The translations under genes were made by a program, and so were the position numbers. Source: Evernia prunastri (Eukaryota; Ascomycota; Lecanoromycetes; Lecanorales; Parmeliaceae). From it: a stretch of DNA of 64,000 nucleotides. The stretch spans positions 124,398 to 188,397 of the forward strand of contig NKYR01000075.1 in assembly GCA_003184365.1 (NCBI GenBank), given 5' to 3'. Shown here piece by piece: positions 1-11,445 of the stretch (its first letter is position 1; every line of letters begins with the position of its first letter). The notes below the pieces were generated by a model. It ran no database searches, had not been told where the DNA came from, and saw only the letters and a program-made list of their open reading frames with translations.

Positions 1-300
1 GACACCTACTCATACCAAGTCCCCGCCATCCCCATCACCGCCGCGGGAATCAAAGACGCAACGCGCCAGGCCATGGGTATTGCGACGGGTGAAGATACGT
101 GGGCAGAAGTCAAGGTGGAAGCCGTGGTTGAGAGCAAGGAGAAGGAGAGCGAGGGCAAGGCGCATCCGGGGCCGAGGGGCTGGTTTGCCAGCTGTACAGT
201 GCCCAGCCAACCAGGCAGCGTGGTGCTTTGGGGTGGGCTGAATGGCAAGGGGGAGACGGAGGGTGATGGGTGGTTGGTGGATATCGGTACTGCGAAGTGA
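1..300 (+). CDS. Kelch-repeat (galactose-oxidase-type beta-propeller) protein, C-terminal fragment
   Basis: The frame is open from the first base and ends at a TGA at 298-300, giving the last 99 residues of a protein that begins outside the window. The final 45 residues carry a Kelch blade: a PRGWF element, a hydrophobic strand ending VVLWGG, and a closing GDGWLVDI strand. Kelch propellers act as protein-interaction scaffolds and are common in fungi as cytosolic adaptor-like proteins. The preceding charged stretch (EKESEGK) looks like a loop between blades. No intron is needed in the visible part. Family assignment rests on one blade, so the partner and role cannot be stated. Confidence 0.6.
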   Translation, partial: DTYSYQVPAIPITAAGIKDATRQAMGIATGEDTWAEVKVEAVVESKEKESEGKAHPGPRGWFASCTVPSQPGSVVLWGGLNGKGETEGDGWLVDIGTAK

Positions 301-480
301 TGGTGTTGGTATCTACGGGCTCTTCCTGCTAGTATTGTTGCATGGTCATGATGTACTGAAGCTAGGATAGATAGCATTGATCTGTACCTTATTTGGCTCA
401 CATGACCTGCGAAACCATTCCCCTAGAAGCAATATTATGAAATGTAGCGGTGCAAAGACCGCGCTTCCCAAACTCCTCGT

Positions 481-1978
481 TCACACCGCCTCGGCAAGGC
501 TAACACTCGGTCCTCCATCCGCATTCACATAATTGAAGGTGGTATACCAATTCTTCAAAAACGCATCGCCCACCACGTAGAGATTCTCCCCCGGCGCAAC
601 GTCCGTCCCCACTATAGCAGCCACGCAATTCTCCCCGTCGCCCCCGTCCGCCTGCCTTTTTCCTTTCCCCATACGCGCCGCCACCTCCGTCTCCAACCTG
701 ACAGCCAGCGTCTCGTTGCCCAACAACCTCGCGAATGACGACGTCAAGAGGCCGAAGTTGAAGTCCAACGGGTTGATCCCGAACGACTCGCCGCCGAACT
801 GAATGGCGTGGATGTACGAGGATGGCGTGGAGCAGGGGTACGCGAAGAACAGCTGGTCGTTGTACTCGGCGCCGGAGATTGGAAAGGAGGACGGGATGAG
901 CTCAAAGATGGCGTAGGCGGCGGCGGTAGGGGCGAGGACGAGCGTGGTGCCCGTGTCGATCATCGCTTGCCCTTGGGTAGCTGGGCCGGCGGAGTTGCCG
1001 TTCACATTTACGGAATCGAGGGCGATCTGCCAATAGGCTGCTTCTGTGACGGGGACCTGTGTGAAGCTGCCGGTGTATCTTGAAGAGTCGCGGCATCCTA
1101 GGCAGAGGGAGCCGCGTTTGGAGGTCCCAGATGCGGCACGTCCAAGGTAGAAACTAAACTCTGGGGCGGCTTGGGACTCCGGGTTAGTATCAGTTATGCG
1201 AATAGGGCCTTTGAGAATTGCAATGTGTTTTGCAAGTCAAAACTTTCAAGTCAAGTCTTGAAACATGGGTATTTTTTCAAGAGCTGATGTGTGGACGCTG
1301 AAAATACGAACCGACTTTATCTTGCGCCATTAAGTTCTCGAAGAACGTGGTGAAGCCGCTGGCAGCGATGGATGTGAAAGCCATACCAAGCAGGCCGTCC
1401 GAATTGGAGGTGTTGAAGCCATAAGTCTGGGTTAGGGAAATGAACCCCTGGTTTGTGGCGGTCAAGCCGGCTACGTTGATGGTATCTGTAAAGTCGTCGC
1501 CTTCAATGTACCCCGAGCCGTACTGGACGGTGGTGGTTCGATGTTGCGATATGCCTCCTTCGTTGTACTTTCTGGTGAAGGGACAGCCTTCGTCACTTGT
1601 ACATTTGGGACCAGGGATGAATATATCGGAGCTGCCAGTATCGAATTGCACGGTGAACACTTGTTCGGTAGTTCTGTAGCCCACTTCCATGGGGCCATAG
1701 TATTGCTCATCGAAATTAGGGGCCTCTACATGATCCAGGAGATTCTCCGTGGCCAGCCTCCGTCGCCTCAGTACCTTAGCAGTAGCTTCAGGATCGGTAA
1801 GTTTCGAATGATACTTGTCCAACGTCTTCTGGAGCGAGTTTAAGAGAGCCAGGCCGTTGACCTCGCCTGTGGAGTGAACAAAGGTACGACGGAGCGGCAA
1901 GGCGATCGTATGCAAAGCATCTGCTTGAGGAGCTGGAGCTGCCACGATGAGGCCAGCAAGAAGAAGGAATGTCAGCAT
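481..1978 (-). CDS. Secreted pepsin-family (A1) aspartic protease with kexin-type propeptide site
   Basis: Two exons, 1978-1312 and 1169-481, joined across a 142-bp intron (donor GTTCGT, acceptor AG after a CTAAC branch point), give 451 aa. I chose the Met at 1978 because it starts a clean signal peptide (MLTFLLLAGLIVAAPAP); an in-frame Met at 2017 would add 13 residues. A propeptide follows with an RRRR site near residue 75, a typical Kex2 cleavage site. The catalytic body has both aspartate motifs (FDTGSSD, then IDTGTTL in exon 2) and a YGSGY flap. It is expected to be an extracellular or wall-associated endopeptidase active at acid pH. Oddity: the strand usually reading LGG-DSS-YTG here reads LCLGCRDSSRYTG, adding two cysteines. 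No GPI-type hydrophobic tail is seen. Family confidence is high; start and intron were set by frame and motif only. Confidence 0.88.
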
Positions 1979-3667
1979 TGCGCAAGCACAGGACAACAGG
2001 GCTGCAAGGCATATCATTCGGTCTTCTTATATTCAAGAGACCCCACATTCCAGTATGGATCCACCCTTGAAACATGGAGACGCGTGACGCGCGGATTATG
2101 TGGCGGCTGGTCACCGGAGAGCAACCCTCACTCTCGGATCGAGCTCTTCCCTAAGAAAGATGTTAATCGCATAGCTGACGGCGCTTTGGAGTCAACATCG
2201 GGAACAGCGAACACTAGTTCAAAATCTTGGAGCAGGATGTCGAGCGGTATCGCAAAGTAAACCCAAAAGAATACATGCGAATGGTGTACCCCAGCCTTGG
2301 CCAAATCATACACAGTCGGTCGAAGATCCTATTACGTAGGCCTCTTCATGGTCCTATCTGATAGCCATAGATCAACTGGTGGGAACCTAGAAGCCCCGAG
2401 AAACGGTAGCTGTGGGCTTGGCAACTTCGATAAGGCCATTGGCCAGACTATGATGGTAGCGCTCTTGACATCGACTTGACCACGAAGATGATGGAGAGGT
2501 TGAGCTCCTACTCCGCAAAAGAAACAGCCACCGGCAAAAGTACAATTCCTGTGTTGATAAGGCAGAGGACATCACTGTGTTTGTCAGTGGCTAGGATACA
2601 GCGTAGTACGACGGTCTGCTTTTTGCAAACAAGTGCCAACAGCTTGATACCATGTATGTACATTGGTTCGACGAGCCGCGATTCTAGTCTTCTGCTGTTG
2701 CTTATCTCAGGCCAGATGCCACCGCAATTTTGTAGACGGCATCACCGGTGTGTCCAATTGATTGCCGTAGAGCTTTCCTTCAAAAACACGGGACGCTTTC
2801 CTTGATTGCACCAATGTGACCCACCATATCCTTCCACTCCGAATGTTGACAAGGTTCAGGTTTGATTAGACGTCTGGAGCGCGAGGATCCTGTTCCGTAC
2901 GAGCTGCCCAGAACCGTCTTTCCCAGTGGTTGTAAGATCACCTTCTCTTCCATCAGACTGCAATCTTTCAGTCGACGGTTTCATAGAGTGGATCCAACAA
3001 GGCTCTGATGAGACTAGGATGGAAGATCTCTGACTTCGAACGCTTCCTCCCGAGAGATGAAGCTGTCACGATGGAGAGGACATAAGAGCGACTGACTACT
3101 GTCAGCATGGTGGCAAGAAGGAGAGAAACGCATCCTCAATTGGATGGAACTGCACAGGGTGTTGAGGTAACGACGGCGAGGGAGTGAGATGCTGGAATTC
3201 TGCTAATCAAAGCTCGATGCTGCCTGCAATGACAAGCTGCTGCTGGGTTGAAAGCTGGGAGCTGTAGATTGGCGACAAAGTCTGTCTCTGCTGCTAAAAC
3301 ACTGTCCCATTAGATACTTAAGTACCATCCCCTGTACTTTTAAGGGGATCATTTAGCCCATCCTTCGATTGCCTAGCATCGTAGTCGGTATTGTTAAAAA
3401 TGGAGCACCACCAGGATCGTCACATCGATACCCCACAGCTTAGTCAGCCAAATTTGTTTTTGTTGCGGCCGGTCAGCAATAGCTCCTCACTTTTTTTTTG
3501 CTCTCCCCCTTTCAATCGAGTGGTACTCCAACTCTGTGGAGCCTTCATTTCGGTGGGCGCTGCCCACCTGCGTGTCACTGCCAATCAGGTCTCGGAGCTC
3601 GCCAAGTCATAGAGAGGGGGCGTTTACAGCACATGGGTGTAACCGCATTCTTCGAGGCTTCGCGACA
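1979..3667. other. Intergenic region, no gene recognised
   Basis: Several ORFs of 60-130 codons exist but none has a recognisable motif, signal peptide or consistent splice pattern. The segment holds the upstream region of the minus-strand acid protease and that of the plus-strand gene starting at 3668. A T-tract followed by a C/T-rich stretch at about 3490-3515 lies about 160 bp before that start and could be promoter-proximal. Confidence 0.5.
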
Positions 3668-4435
3668 ATGACTTCTAACAACAAGCTCAGCTTAACGCAG
3701 ACAGTCATTGAGAGTACAAATGAGCATGACTTTGTTTCTCCCCAGATGTCCGTCGACTCGATTCACCAACGAGAGAAGCAAGAGATGGAAGCCGCCCAGA
3801 CATACTTCCTCCAACAAGCCTTTCCCACCATCCAAACCCTTAGCCCCCTCTGCAACGCACAGGCTCCGAGCTACACGATAAGGCTAGATACGACAGGTAG
3901 CTTTCTAAAGCCTCAGCCTCACATGGCCATCATGAAAGACCCAGACGGCTGCCGTGTTGCAGAAGGCAAATTCCAGATCCATGGCTATGATGCTACAATA
4001 ATCTACAATGCTGCCGGTACCAGCCAGAAACTTGCTTTGCAGAGTCCACAAGACCAGAGGTTCGATTGCTCGATCAACGGCAAGCCACATCAGTGGCGAC
4101 CTCTTGGACCGAGTAAGAGCGTATTTGAGTTGACAGAGGAAGCAAACAAAAGAGTGGCGCTTTTCGTGTACGCAGAGGGGATGGCGCAAAGAACAGGTTT
4201 TACAATGGGGCATCACATGCCTTTCCAGGAACGAAAGATAGGAGAAGTGCATGTCATGCAAGATTTCTTACAGGAGCCAACTACGCTGCAGCAAATACTT
4301 TTCACTGCTGTGGTGGTTGTTGAGCAGGTAAAGAGGATATCGACTGGCGTCGCGAATTGGGCTCCGACCTTCAAAAGCAAAACATATCTTCTCGGACGGC
4401 GAAGGAGTAGGCAGGATAGCGCGGGGAAGAGTTAA
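3668..4435 (+). CDS. Hypothetical protein, tubby-C/LURP-one-like fold suspected
   Basis: Single exon, 255 aa from the ATG at 3668. The frame is open further upstream to an ATG at 3536, but that part is biased and unlike protein, so the later Met is preferred. Residues about 60-215 show alternating beta-strand patterns: a YTIRLDTTGSF strand, AEGKFQIHGYDATIIYN, HQWRPLGPS and a hydrophobic C-terminal helix (QQILFTAVVVVEQVKRI). This layout, including a W near an LGPS turn and a terminal hydrophobic helix, resembles fungal members of the tubby C-terminal-like superfamily, which bind membranes or lipids. That link is an inference from pattern, not from a diagnostic motif. The last 35 residues are basic. 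It lies head-to-tail with the halogenase gene, 1.4 kb away, with no evidence of a shared role. Confidence 0.6.
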   Translation: MTSNNKLSLTQTVIESTNEHDFVSPQMSVDSIHQREKQEMEAAQTYFLQQAFPTIQTLSPLCNAQAPSYTIRLDTTGSFLKPQPHMAIMKDPDGCRVAEGKFQIHGYDATIIYNAAGTSQKLALQSPQDQRFDCSINGKPHQWRPLGPSKSVFELTEEANKRVALFVYAEGMAQRTGFTMGHHMPFQERKIGEVHVMQDFLQEPTTLQQILFTAVVVVEQVKRISTGVANWAPTFKSKTYLLGRRRSRQDSAGKS

Positions 4436-5187
4436 GTTGTACCTGCATCTCGAAGGTTATTCCCCCAATTCTCAAGCATGACACAACACGCGAATTTTTC
4501 CACCAAGTTCCCGATCCTTTACTCACAGTTGCATAAGGCTAATGCTGCTTTCGCAATCTACCGATCAATTGTTGCGAGTAGGTAGGTCAGCTCTTGGGCC
4601 ATTGTCAAGGACTTTGCCTGCGTGATATGCGACTAGTGAGAGGGTGGTGCAGCTCTCTTCTAGTGTATTTCCACTAGTTACTTCGCTATTTCCCAAGTAC
4701 AGAGCATCTTAGAGCGCGCTGTCTGGTATGTCTTTCGGTATTCCACATATCTCCTCTTCGGTCACAATTACCGGCCGAGAGGCATCTAGATAGCGATATC
4801 CCGGATTCTTCATGACTATTAGACTCTACGAGGAGATTTTTAGTGTCTAGGTAGGATTAAGTTTTTTCATCTTGACGTTACTTTTAGACTAGCGCCTTGA
4901 CACTCTGTCTTACGGATCTTTTTTTTTGAACGCCTAATTGAAATTTATATTGAAACTACCTACCTTACTTCACTTTGTATTAGTTTCACTGATTGTTAAT
5001 TGATAGTCGATTTCGATTTATGTGTTAATTGATGTGGTTTCGATATCCAAATCTCGTACTGTTGTAGTTGATACCATTTGACCCTGAGAATCAACTATTT
5101 CAACCGTTGCCAACCCTGCAGTTGTAGTATATGGGGATCACCCACCCGAGCGCGCACACACACACACTTCTCTTCACCCACGCGAAC

Positions 5188-5228
<41 letters not shown>

Positions 5229-5863
5229 ACCTTATTCTACGAAGTTGAACTAACTCCGACAAAGCTGCATTGATATTGCGTTGATTTGAGGAACCATACA
5301 CCACGACGCCGGTTCTGCAGAGGACTATTTGGGTTGCTTGAACAAGGGTGCTACTCATTGAAGACAGATGCGATTGATGGGAATGGGAACCTGGCATTGA
5401 ATGGATATTACAATATCTCTATATAATATGTTCTTTATGGATAATCGGTCCAGTCCTTGAAGACAGGCATCCAATGGTAGTAGGCAATGCCGTCACCGTT
5501 TCACTTGACATATACAGATGAAATGCAGCATAGAAGCCTACGAAAGGTCGGAAGTCCGGCGATAGGATCTTAGGCTCATCTCAATTACGACACCACTATT
5601 GTCAAATAGAATGCCGTGCATTTTCTGTGGCTACCCAAAGGTCGCCAGAGGCCTTACCTTAGTGGCGGAGGATAATAGTCTCCGAACCATACAAGTCGAC
5701 GGAATTCATACACAGAGCGCCAACCTGCAGAGCGACAATTCATTAAGAAGCGACGGCAAGCCAGATCAAATATTCATATGTACACTACTTCTTCCATCAA
5801 CGTATACCCTATTGACAAAGTATTCTATTCCAGTCAGAATCAATCAACTCAAAATAAAACACC
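4436..5863. other. Intergenic, AT-rich with a CA microsatellite
   Basis: No gene recognised. The part 4850-5060 is AT-rich. A CA/CG dinucleotide tract sits at 5149-5229. ORFs here are short, and one runs through the microsatellite, giving a meaningless CVCV repeat. The last 300 bp presumably hold the halogenase promoter; no clear TATA box is seen. Confidence 0.5.
5149..5229. repeat. Compound (CA)n/(CG)n microsatellite
   Basis: Alternating purine-pyrimidine DNA, mainly CA with CGCG interruptions, in three blocks separated by a short pyrimidine stretch. The longest pure CA run is about 24 bp and ends near 5228. Such tracts are length-variable and can adopt Z-DNA; no function is implied. Confidence 0.9.
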
Positions 5864-7859
5864 ATGTCCATTCCCACAGAAACCACAGTCCTGATCGTCG
5901 GCGGGGGCCCGGGAGGCTCATACACAGCTTCAGCGTTGGTACGCGAGGGGGTTAGTTGTGTCGTGTTGGAGGCAGACAAGTTCCCGAGGTGTGTTGATGT
6001 CCCAGGTGTTTGATTGGGGAATACAATTTAACTTTACTAGATATCATGTTGGCGAGAGTATGCTGCCGTCGCTGCGTCATTTCCTACGATTCATCGACTT
6101 GGACGATGCATTTCTCAATCACGGATTCAAGATAAAGGCATTGTCGTTCAGCTTCCCCATTGTTTCAAAACTGACCATTCTTGGCAGAAAGGTGCAGCGT
6201 TCAAGCTCAATGACAAGCCTGTGGGATGTGCGTAGTGTCTCGACTCAGGGAAATCCGTCGATGGATTGTTAATGGGGTGAATAGATACCGACTTCATCGC
6301 GCACGGTGGCCCAGGAAATCACTCGTGGAATGTGCTTCGCTCTGAGGCGGACGACTTAATGTTCAGACATGCAGGCAAGTGTGGTGCGGAAATCTTTGAC
6401 GGCGTCAAGGTCGACTCCATCGAATTTGTACCGTCGGACAACCAAAATGGCGCCATCGAACCCGATACTCTAGACCCTGGACGCCCAGTCTCCGCATCCT
6501 GGTCGCGCAAAGACGGCAGCTCTGGGCAGATCAAATTCGATTATCTTGTCGATGCGAGCGGACGAGCGGGCCTGGTGAGCACCAAATACCTGAAGAATCG
6601 TAAGACTAATCAAGGATTGAAAAACATTGCCAATTGGGGTTACTGGAAAGGGTCCGCGGATTACGGCGTAGACACCGCTAGACAAGGGCAACCTCTTTTT
6701 GAGGCACTCTCTGGTAATTTCATCTTTCTTATCGTTCCCTGCCACAACTCTTAGAGAGGCTGATGCTTTCCTTTTCAGACGCTAGTGGTTGGTGCTGGTA
6801 CATTCCGTTGCACAACGGTACTACGTCCATTGGCGTCGTACAGAACCAAGAGCTTGCCATGTCCAAGAAGAAGGCCATGGAATCTCCATCCACCGAAGGA
6901 TTCTACAAAGAATCTCTCAAACTTGCCCCCGGTGTCAGCGAGATGATTGCCCAGGGCGAGCTCGTATCCGCTATCAAAGGTGCATCGGATTGGTCCTACA
7001 GCGCCTCCTGTTATGCCACTCCTAATGTTCGGATCGTCGGTGACGCTGGTTGCTTCATTGATCCTTACTTCTCATCTGGTGTTCATCTGGCGCTCTCAGG
7101 CGCTCTCTCGGCAGCAACGACCATCCGCGCAGCGATGAAAGGAGAGTGCGACGAGAAGACCGCAGTAAAATGGCATTCGAGCAAAGTTTCGGAAGGGTAT
7201 ACTCGTTTCTTGCTTGTGGTTCTGAGTGCCCTCAAACAGATCAGGAAGCAGGACCAACCAATTTTGAGCGATTGGGATGAGGATGGCTTTGAGACCGCCT
7301 TTGCCCACTTCAGACCTAGTATGGCTCCCCCTTTTCTCCAACTTGTTCGCCATTGTCCTGATCTCTAATCAATCTTGTAGTCATTCAAGGAACAGCGGAT
7401 GTAAGTGAGAAGCTCAGCCAAGAGGAGATATCCAAAACCGTGGAGTTCTGTCTCAACGCATTCGAACACCATGCCCCGGAAAAGCAAGAAGCAGTGATGA
7501 AGAAAATGGAAACTGCCATGCTTGCCAACAACGTTGAAGCCCCTGCCGTAGTCTCCACCATGGAGGCTGAAGCGGCTACCACCAAGACTGAGGCTAAGGT
7601 TGAACAAAAGGCCATGGTCGACCCGGAGGGGCTATCGCCGGATGAGCTGCGCATCTTGAACACTATCCGCGCCAGGCAGATGCTGCGACGAGAGGATACT
7701 CTGAGCATTGACAGCTTCAGCAACAACGCTATCAATGGGTGGATACCCGTCGTCAAGAGAGGAAACTTGGGTCTTCACAAGGTTGGAGGTACTTCAGCTC
7801 CCACGGGTCCTGCGATGGACGACCTCGCCGGCAGAGCACCCGCAGCAATCAAAGTGTGA
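5864..7859 (+). CDS. Flavin-dependent halogenase, fungal phenol/polyketide type
   Basis: Six exons: 5864-5988, 6041-6137, 6188-6227, 6285-6713, 6779-7318, 7381-7859; 1710 nt, 569 aa. The N-terminus has the FAD Rossmann motif GGGPGG (residues 13-18), then VGESMLPS, adjacent lysines K74/K75 in the HGFKIKKGAAFK segment where this family places its catalytic lysine, the halogenase-specific WxWxIP motif at 235-240 (WCWYIP) and the fungal FIDPYFSSG motif at 323-331. These features match radicicol-type halogenases (Rdc2/RadH family), which use FADH2, oxygen and chloride or bromide to halogenate free phenolic or polyketide substrates. The C-terminal 100 residues include an Ala/Glu/Lys-rich linker and look family-specific. 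The second intron (6138-6187) begins GC rather than GT. No PKS, NRPS or flavin reductase lies in the window, so the substrate is unknown. Family assignment is very secure. Confidence 0.93.
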
Positions 7860-10194
7860 ACCACTCGATTAGGCAGGCTGCGATATTTGATGTTTGTCTT
7901 TCAACGGGGGCATTCAGAGGCGAACTATTGTAACCTTACGATAATCTACTGTAGATGTTGGCGGTTAAATTGTGCTTTCAACATAGCACAACTCAAGCAT
8001 ATCTGGAGGTCTATAGGACACTAATATGAGTTTGCATCCAATTAATAACATCAGTCGCTTGTTGCTCTTGCGTTCGTTCTAGGACATGAGAATAACCTGT
8101 GTAAGAGCATACAATTAATTTTGAAACGACGCTCGGACAAGAGAAGTTCCCACAAGAGCAACTTTAATCGCAGGCAACTAGCACCCAAGAGACCCTTTTA
8201 GACGAGATGGCTGCCCACATTTTTTCCGACATGTGGAACTTCTCATGGAGGTGAGACGGGGAATGGAATCGAAGGGTCCTCAATGATGAGATGTGTGGAG
8301 GGGGGCCTTGAGAGGAGAATATGCAGCATTGGCAGGGATAGTCCGATCTGACGGCAGGCATCTGGCAAGATGTCGTTGTGATTGGGTTACCAAGTCTCAA
8401 AGATATGCTTACATTACCTACGGGGTGAGATCCCCTGCCGAACCAGACCCTAGGAGACTTATCACCTAAGCGTGGAACTTTCGCCTGGGCTTTCGCTCGA
8501 CTTCGGTCGTGGTGGTGGTGGGGGCGCCGGGGTACTGATTGGATAATCGCTGTCATGGTGCATGCCTGCCGCTCCCCCTTCTGATCTGCAATTCTGCATG
8601 ACACCCTTGCGATGGTCACATGGAGATGTTATTGGTTCCTGAGTGAGTAATCAGCGCCTGGCCTATCCTTGGTTTGAAATAGACTCTGCTGATCTCAAGG
8701 AGCTCAATGGCAGCCTCAAGGTAGCAAACTCCTTAGGTGCTCATACAGTAGGGATCATGCGCTATCTAGAGGCTATGGCAAAAGTTGCTGCTACCGACAC
8801 TCAGTGGACAAGATGAGATGACAGATCATAGATCGGCTATCGGAAGGTCCGCTGCTCACACGGACCCGTATGAGTAATCAAGGCGAATGAATGCCTCTTG
8901 GAGCCTGATTGATCTGTTCTGAGGATGCCGCCACCAGAAGACCTTCCGAGAGTTGAAGACCTGGGCCATCAAGTAGAGGCGTATCAAGGCGCTTTTTATT
9001 ATCCCGTGTTCGCTAGACACCGCGGCCGCAGCTGTATCTGATTCCTTGTCTTTGGCTGCTTGCTCTCCTTCGCTTCGCACACAAGGAGAAGCTGTCATAC
9101 CTGTAATTGTTTGCAATCCGCTCGATCAGTCTAGAATTTAATGAGCACAGCCTGTACGAATAAAGCCATACCATCCGCACTACTTGGACCCGGGAACCCT
9201 CTCGATGCACCTTTGTTGATGGTTGATATGAAACATCTCCTCGGTAAGGTCATTTCCTGTGGCTGGTTGGCTTCGTATGCCAAACTCACACGATAGTCCT
9301 GAGTATGAAAATGAGTGGCATTGCTCCTTGTATGCTGCTTGCTGTACAACAGTACGTGGCGAAGTGGTTCTTGTGGTTGGCATTACCGCAACCGTGAGCA
9401 TGGATGGGTGTAAAAGTCCTCTTGAAAGCTCGAGAATTACTGTCTCAAGCATCGTCCTTTCAACTCTGCATCACATCGTCTCGAGTGGTCCATCAGATCA
9501 GACGATTTGAGAGAAGTCAAGCCTGCCATCAGCGGCCGCTGCTTCAAACTCCCTGAAGCCCAAACGGACAATGGTTGCAGCGCTCCAAAGACAAGCGACG
9601 CAGTCTTGCCGAGTTCTTGGTGGGCGCTGTAACGAGGCTGACGGCGAACGCCAACATAAGTGACTATCCTCTACACAGACTTCGGTGTGTGATTATAGCC
9701 CTGCTCGTGGCTAAGTGACTAAAGCTGGGGGGGGGAAGATGTTCTAGATCTGGCTGCTGGCGCATTGTGAATTGGTTGGATTGCATTCGTGGACAAGTTT
9801 GGGTGTACTGCTGCTGTAACTACATAGCCACCGCGCACATACTTACTATGCTAGTACTTGGCATTCAAGAGTCTCCTCTTGCCTGCCCTTTATTTAAACT
9901 GCCTTCTTACGCCACAGCAAGCGATAAAAGACTAGACCCAGAAGGTCAAAGCTTCATGATGACGAAGCAAGACGATCTCCATCTCACCAATCGGACCATT
10001 GGTAGATCATCTTCCGAGATCTACCCCACTACCCCACATGGATCGGCTAGATTGACTCTCGCCATAAGGTACACATCAACTGTACACATCAGCTAAGTTA
10101 CATATATACATCAGCTACATATATAAATTAGCTATATACACCAAGCAAAGGTCCTGCTTTACAACCTTCTCATCAACAAAGACATCCCAGCAAT
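7860..10194. other. Long intergenic region, no gene recognised
   Basis: Some 2.3 kb without a convincing coding region. The longest ORF (8164-8619, minus, 151 codons) is rich in Arg, Ser and His with no domain-like pattern and no plausible splice partner. The last 120 bp contain the TATA-rich promoter of the isochorismatase-family gene. Confidence 0.5.
10086..10140 (+). promoter_or_regulatory. Probable core promoter of the isochorismatase-family gene
   Basis: Two to three imperfect copies of a unit reading roughly CATCAGCTA followed by CATATATA stand in tandem, and the last contains TATAAA at 10122-10127, 68 bp before the ATG at 10195. Spacing suits a fungal TATA box. The repeated unit could be a duplicated regulatory site; that is inference. 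Confidence 0.5.
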
Positions 10195-11445
10195 ATGGCA
10201 AAGCAGTCAGGCAAATCATTCCGTTCGTATGTCCCATCCTCCTCTTCAACCCCGAATATTGCGCCTTCCATCTGTCCTGCAACAATTACCCAATCACCCT
10301 ATAGACATGTGACAGGAAGCTTCAAGTCCCCATTCTTCATTCTTACCACACAATGACACTGACGGCGAAATCTATCCAGCTTCCTCGGCGTCGAGCCTTC
10401 AAGGCCCACCCCAAAGGACAGCGTCCTTGTAATCGTCGACGCTCAAAACGAATACGATCACGGCCTCCTCGCCATTTCAGACATCAAATCCTCTCGCGCT
10501 GTCATTGGCGACGTATTGAAGAAGTATCGAGATGCGAACGGAGACGTGGTGAGCTTTCGAGCCAATTTCTCCCCCCCCCTTTTTCTTATCACATCCCACT
10601 ACCACCATCACCAACACTCTTCTCTTCCTCAAAATACCAACAACAAACATCTCTCTGATCAGCTTCTAGGTCCACGTCCGGCACAGCACCCCGGATGGAG
10701 CTCCCCTCTTCACCCCGAAAACCGAATTAGCCGACGAGTTCGAAGAACTGACAGAAGGCGCCGGCCCCTCGGAGAAAGTCATCCTGAAGCAGCACCCCAG
10801 CTCCTTCACCGGGACGGATTTAAACGACCACCTGGGAAAATTGGGCAAGAAAAAGATCGTCCTAGCTGGTATGTCTGTCCGTCCGTCCGTTTGATATATC
10901 TATGTACTCGTACTACTACTACTTCCTTCGAAACAAACAAGCAGGTAAACGCAGACTAATGAGCCCGATAGGATACATGGTGCGCCCCTTCCCACTACCG
11001 TCGAAAATCCCTCCCCCCTCCCTCCCCCCCTGGGGCCCCCTTTCACCCCCCTCTTAACCCATCCCTCCTAACAAGTCACTATTGTTCCTATGGATACAGG
11101 CACACGTCTGCATCTCCAACACGTCCCGCGCCGGCGCGGAGCTCGGCTACGACGTCTCGGTCCTTTCGGACGGCATCGGGGACCGAGACATCCCGGGTGC
11201 TTCGGCGAAGCAGTTGGTTGATGTGAGTCTGAGAGCTCATATGTGTACCTGTATCTGTTTCTGTTTCTGTGTCTGTGTCTGTGTCTGTGTCTGTATCCTG
11301 TCATGATGCAATACTTTGTCGTCGATCTCGTGCTTGGAATGCTTTGTCCTGGCTCTTATGCTTACACCCATCGACGCATGAACAGACTACGCTAGCGGAA
11401 CTGGGCGATGTTTCGGCCACCGTTATCTATAGCAAAGATCTGTGA
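10195..11445 (+). CDS. Isochorismatase-family cysteine hydrolase
   Basis: Six exons: 10195-10226, 10380-10548, 10670-10868, 10972-10979, 11100-11222, 11386-11445; 591 nt, 196 aa. The catalytic triad of the isochorismatase-like fold is present: D31 (VIVDAQNEY), K107 (ILKQHPSSF) and C140 (YMAHVCISNT). Members hydrolyse isochorismate, nicotinamide or related amides; the fungal cytosolic branch is mostly uncharacterised, so no substrate is assigned. Exon 4 is only 8 nt, yet it supplies the GYM residues just before the nucleophile Cys, and both flanking introns have good sites (branch points CTAAT and CTAAC). The short first exon and 153-bp intron 1 were chosen because the frame joins cleanly; an additional small exon there is not excluded. 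A decayed copy of the last exon lies about 250 bp downstream. Confidence 0.88.
11248..11296. repeat. (TGTGTC)n-type short tandem repeat within an intron
   Basis: The fifth intron of the isochorismatase-family gene (11223-11385) contains a run of CTGTxT/CTGTGT hexamers about 25-75 bp after its donor. It is low-complexity and has no evident function. Confidence 0.8.

Noticed and set aside
5095..5397. ORF encoding CVCVCVRARV repeats
   Set aside because: It is a translation of the CA/CG microsatellite.
8164..8619. 151-codon minus-strand ORF in the gap after the halogenase
   Set aside because: Composition is Arg/Ser/His-rich with no domain pattern, signal peptide or splice partner.
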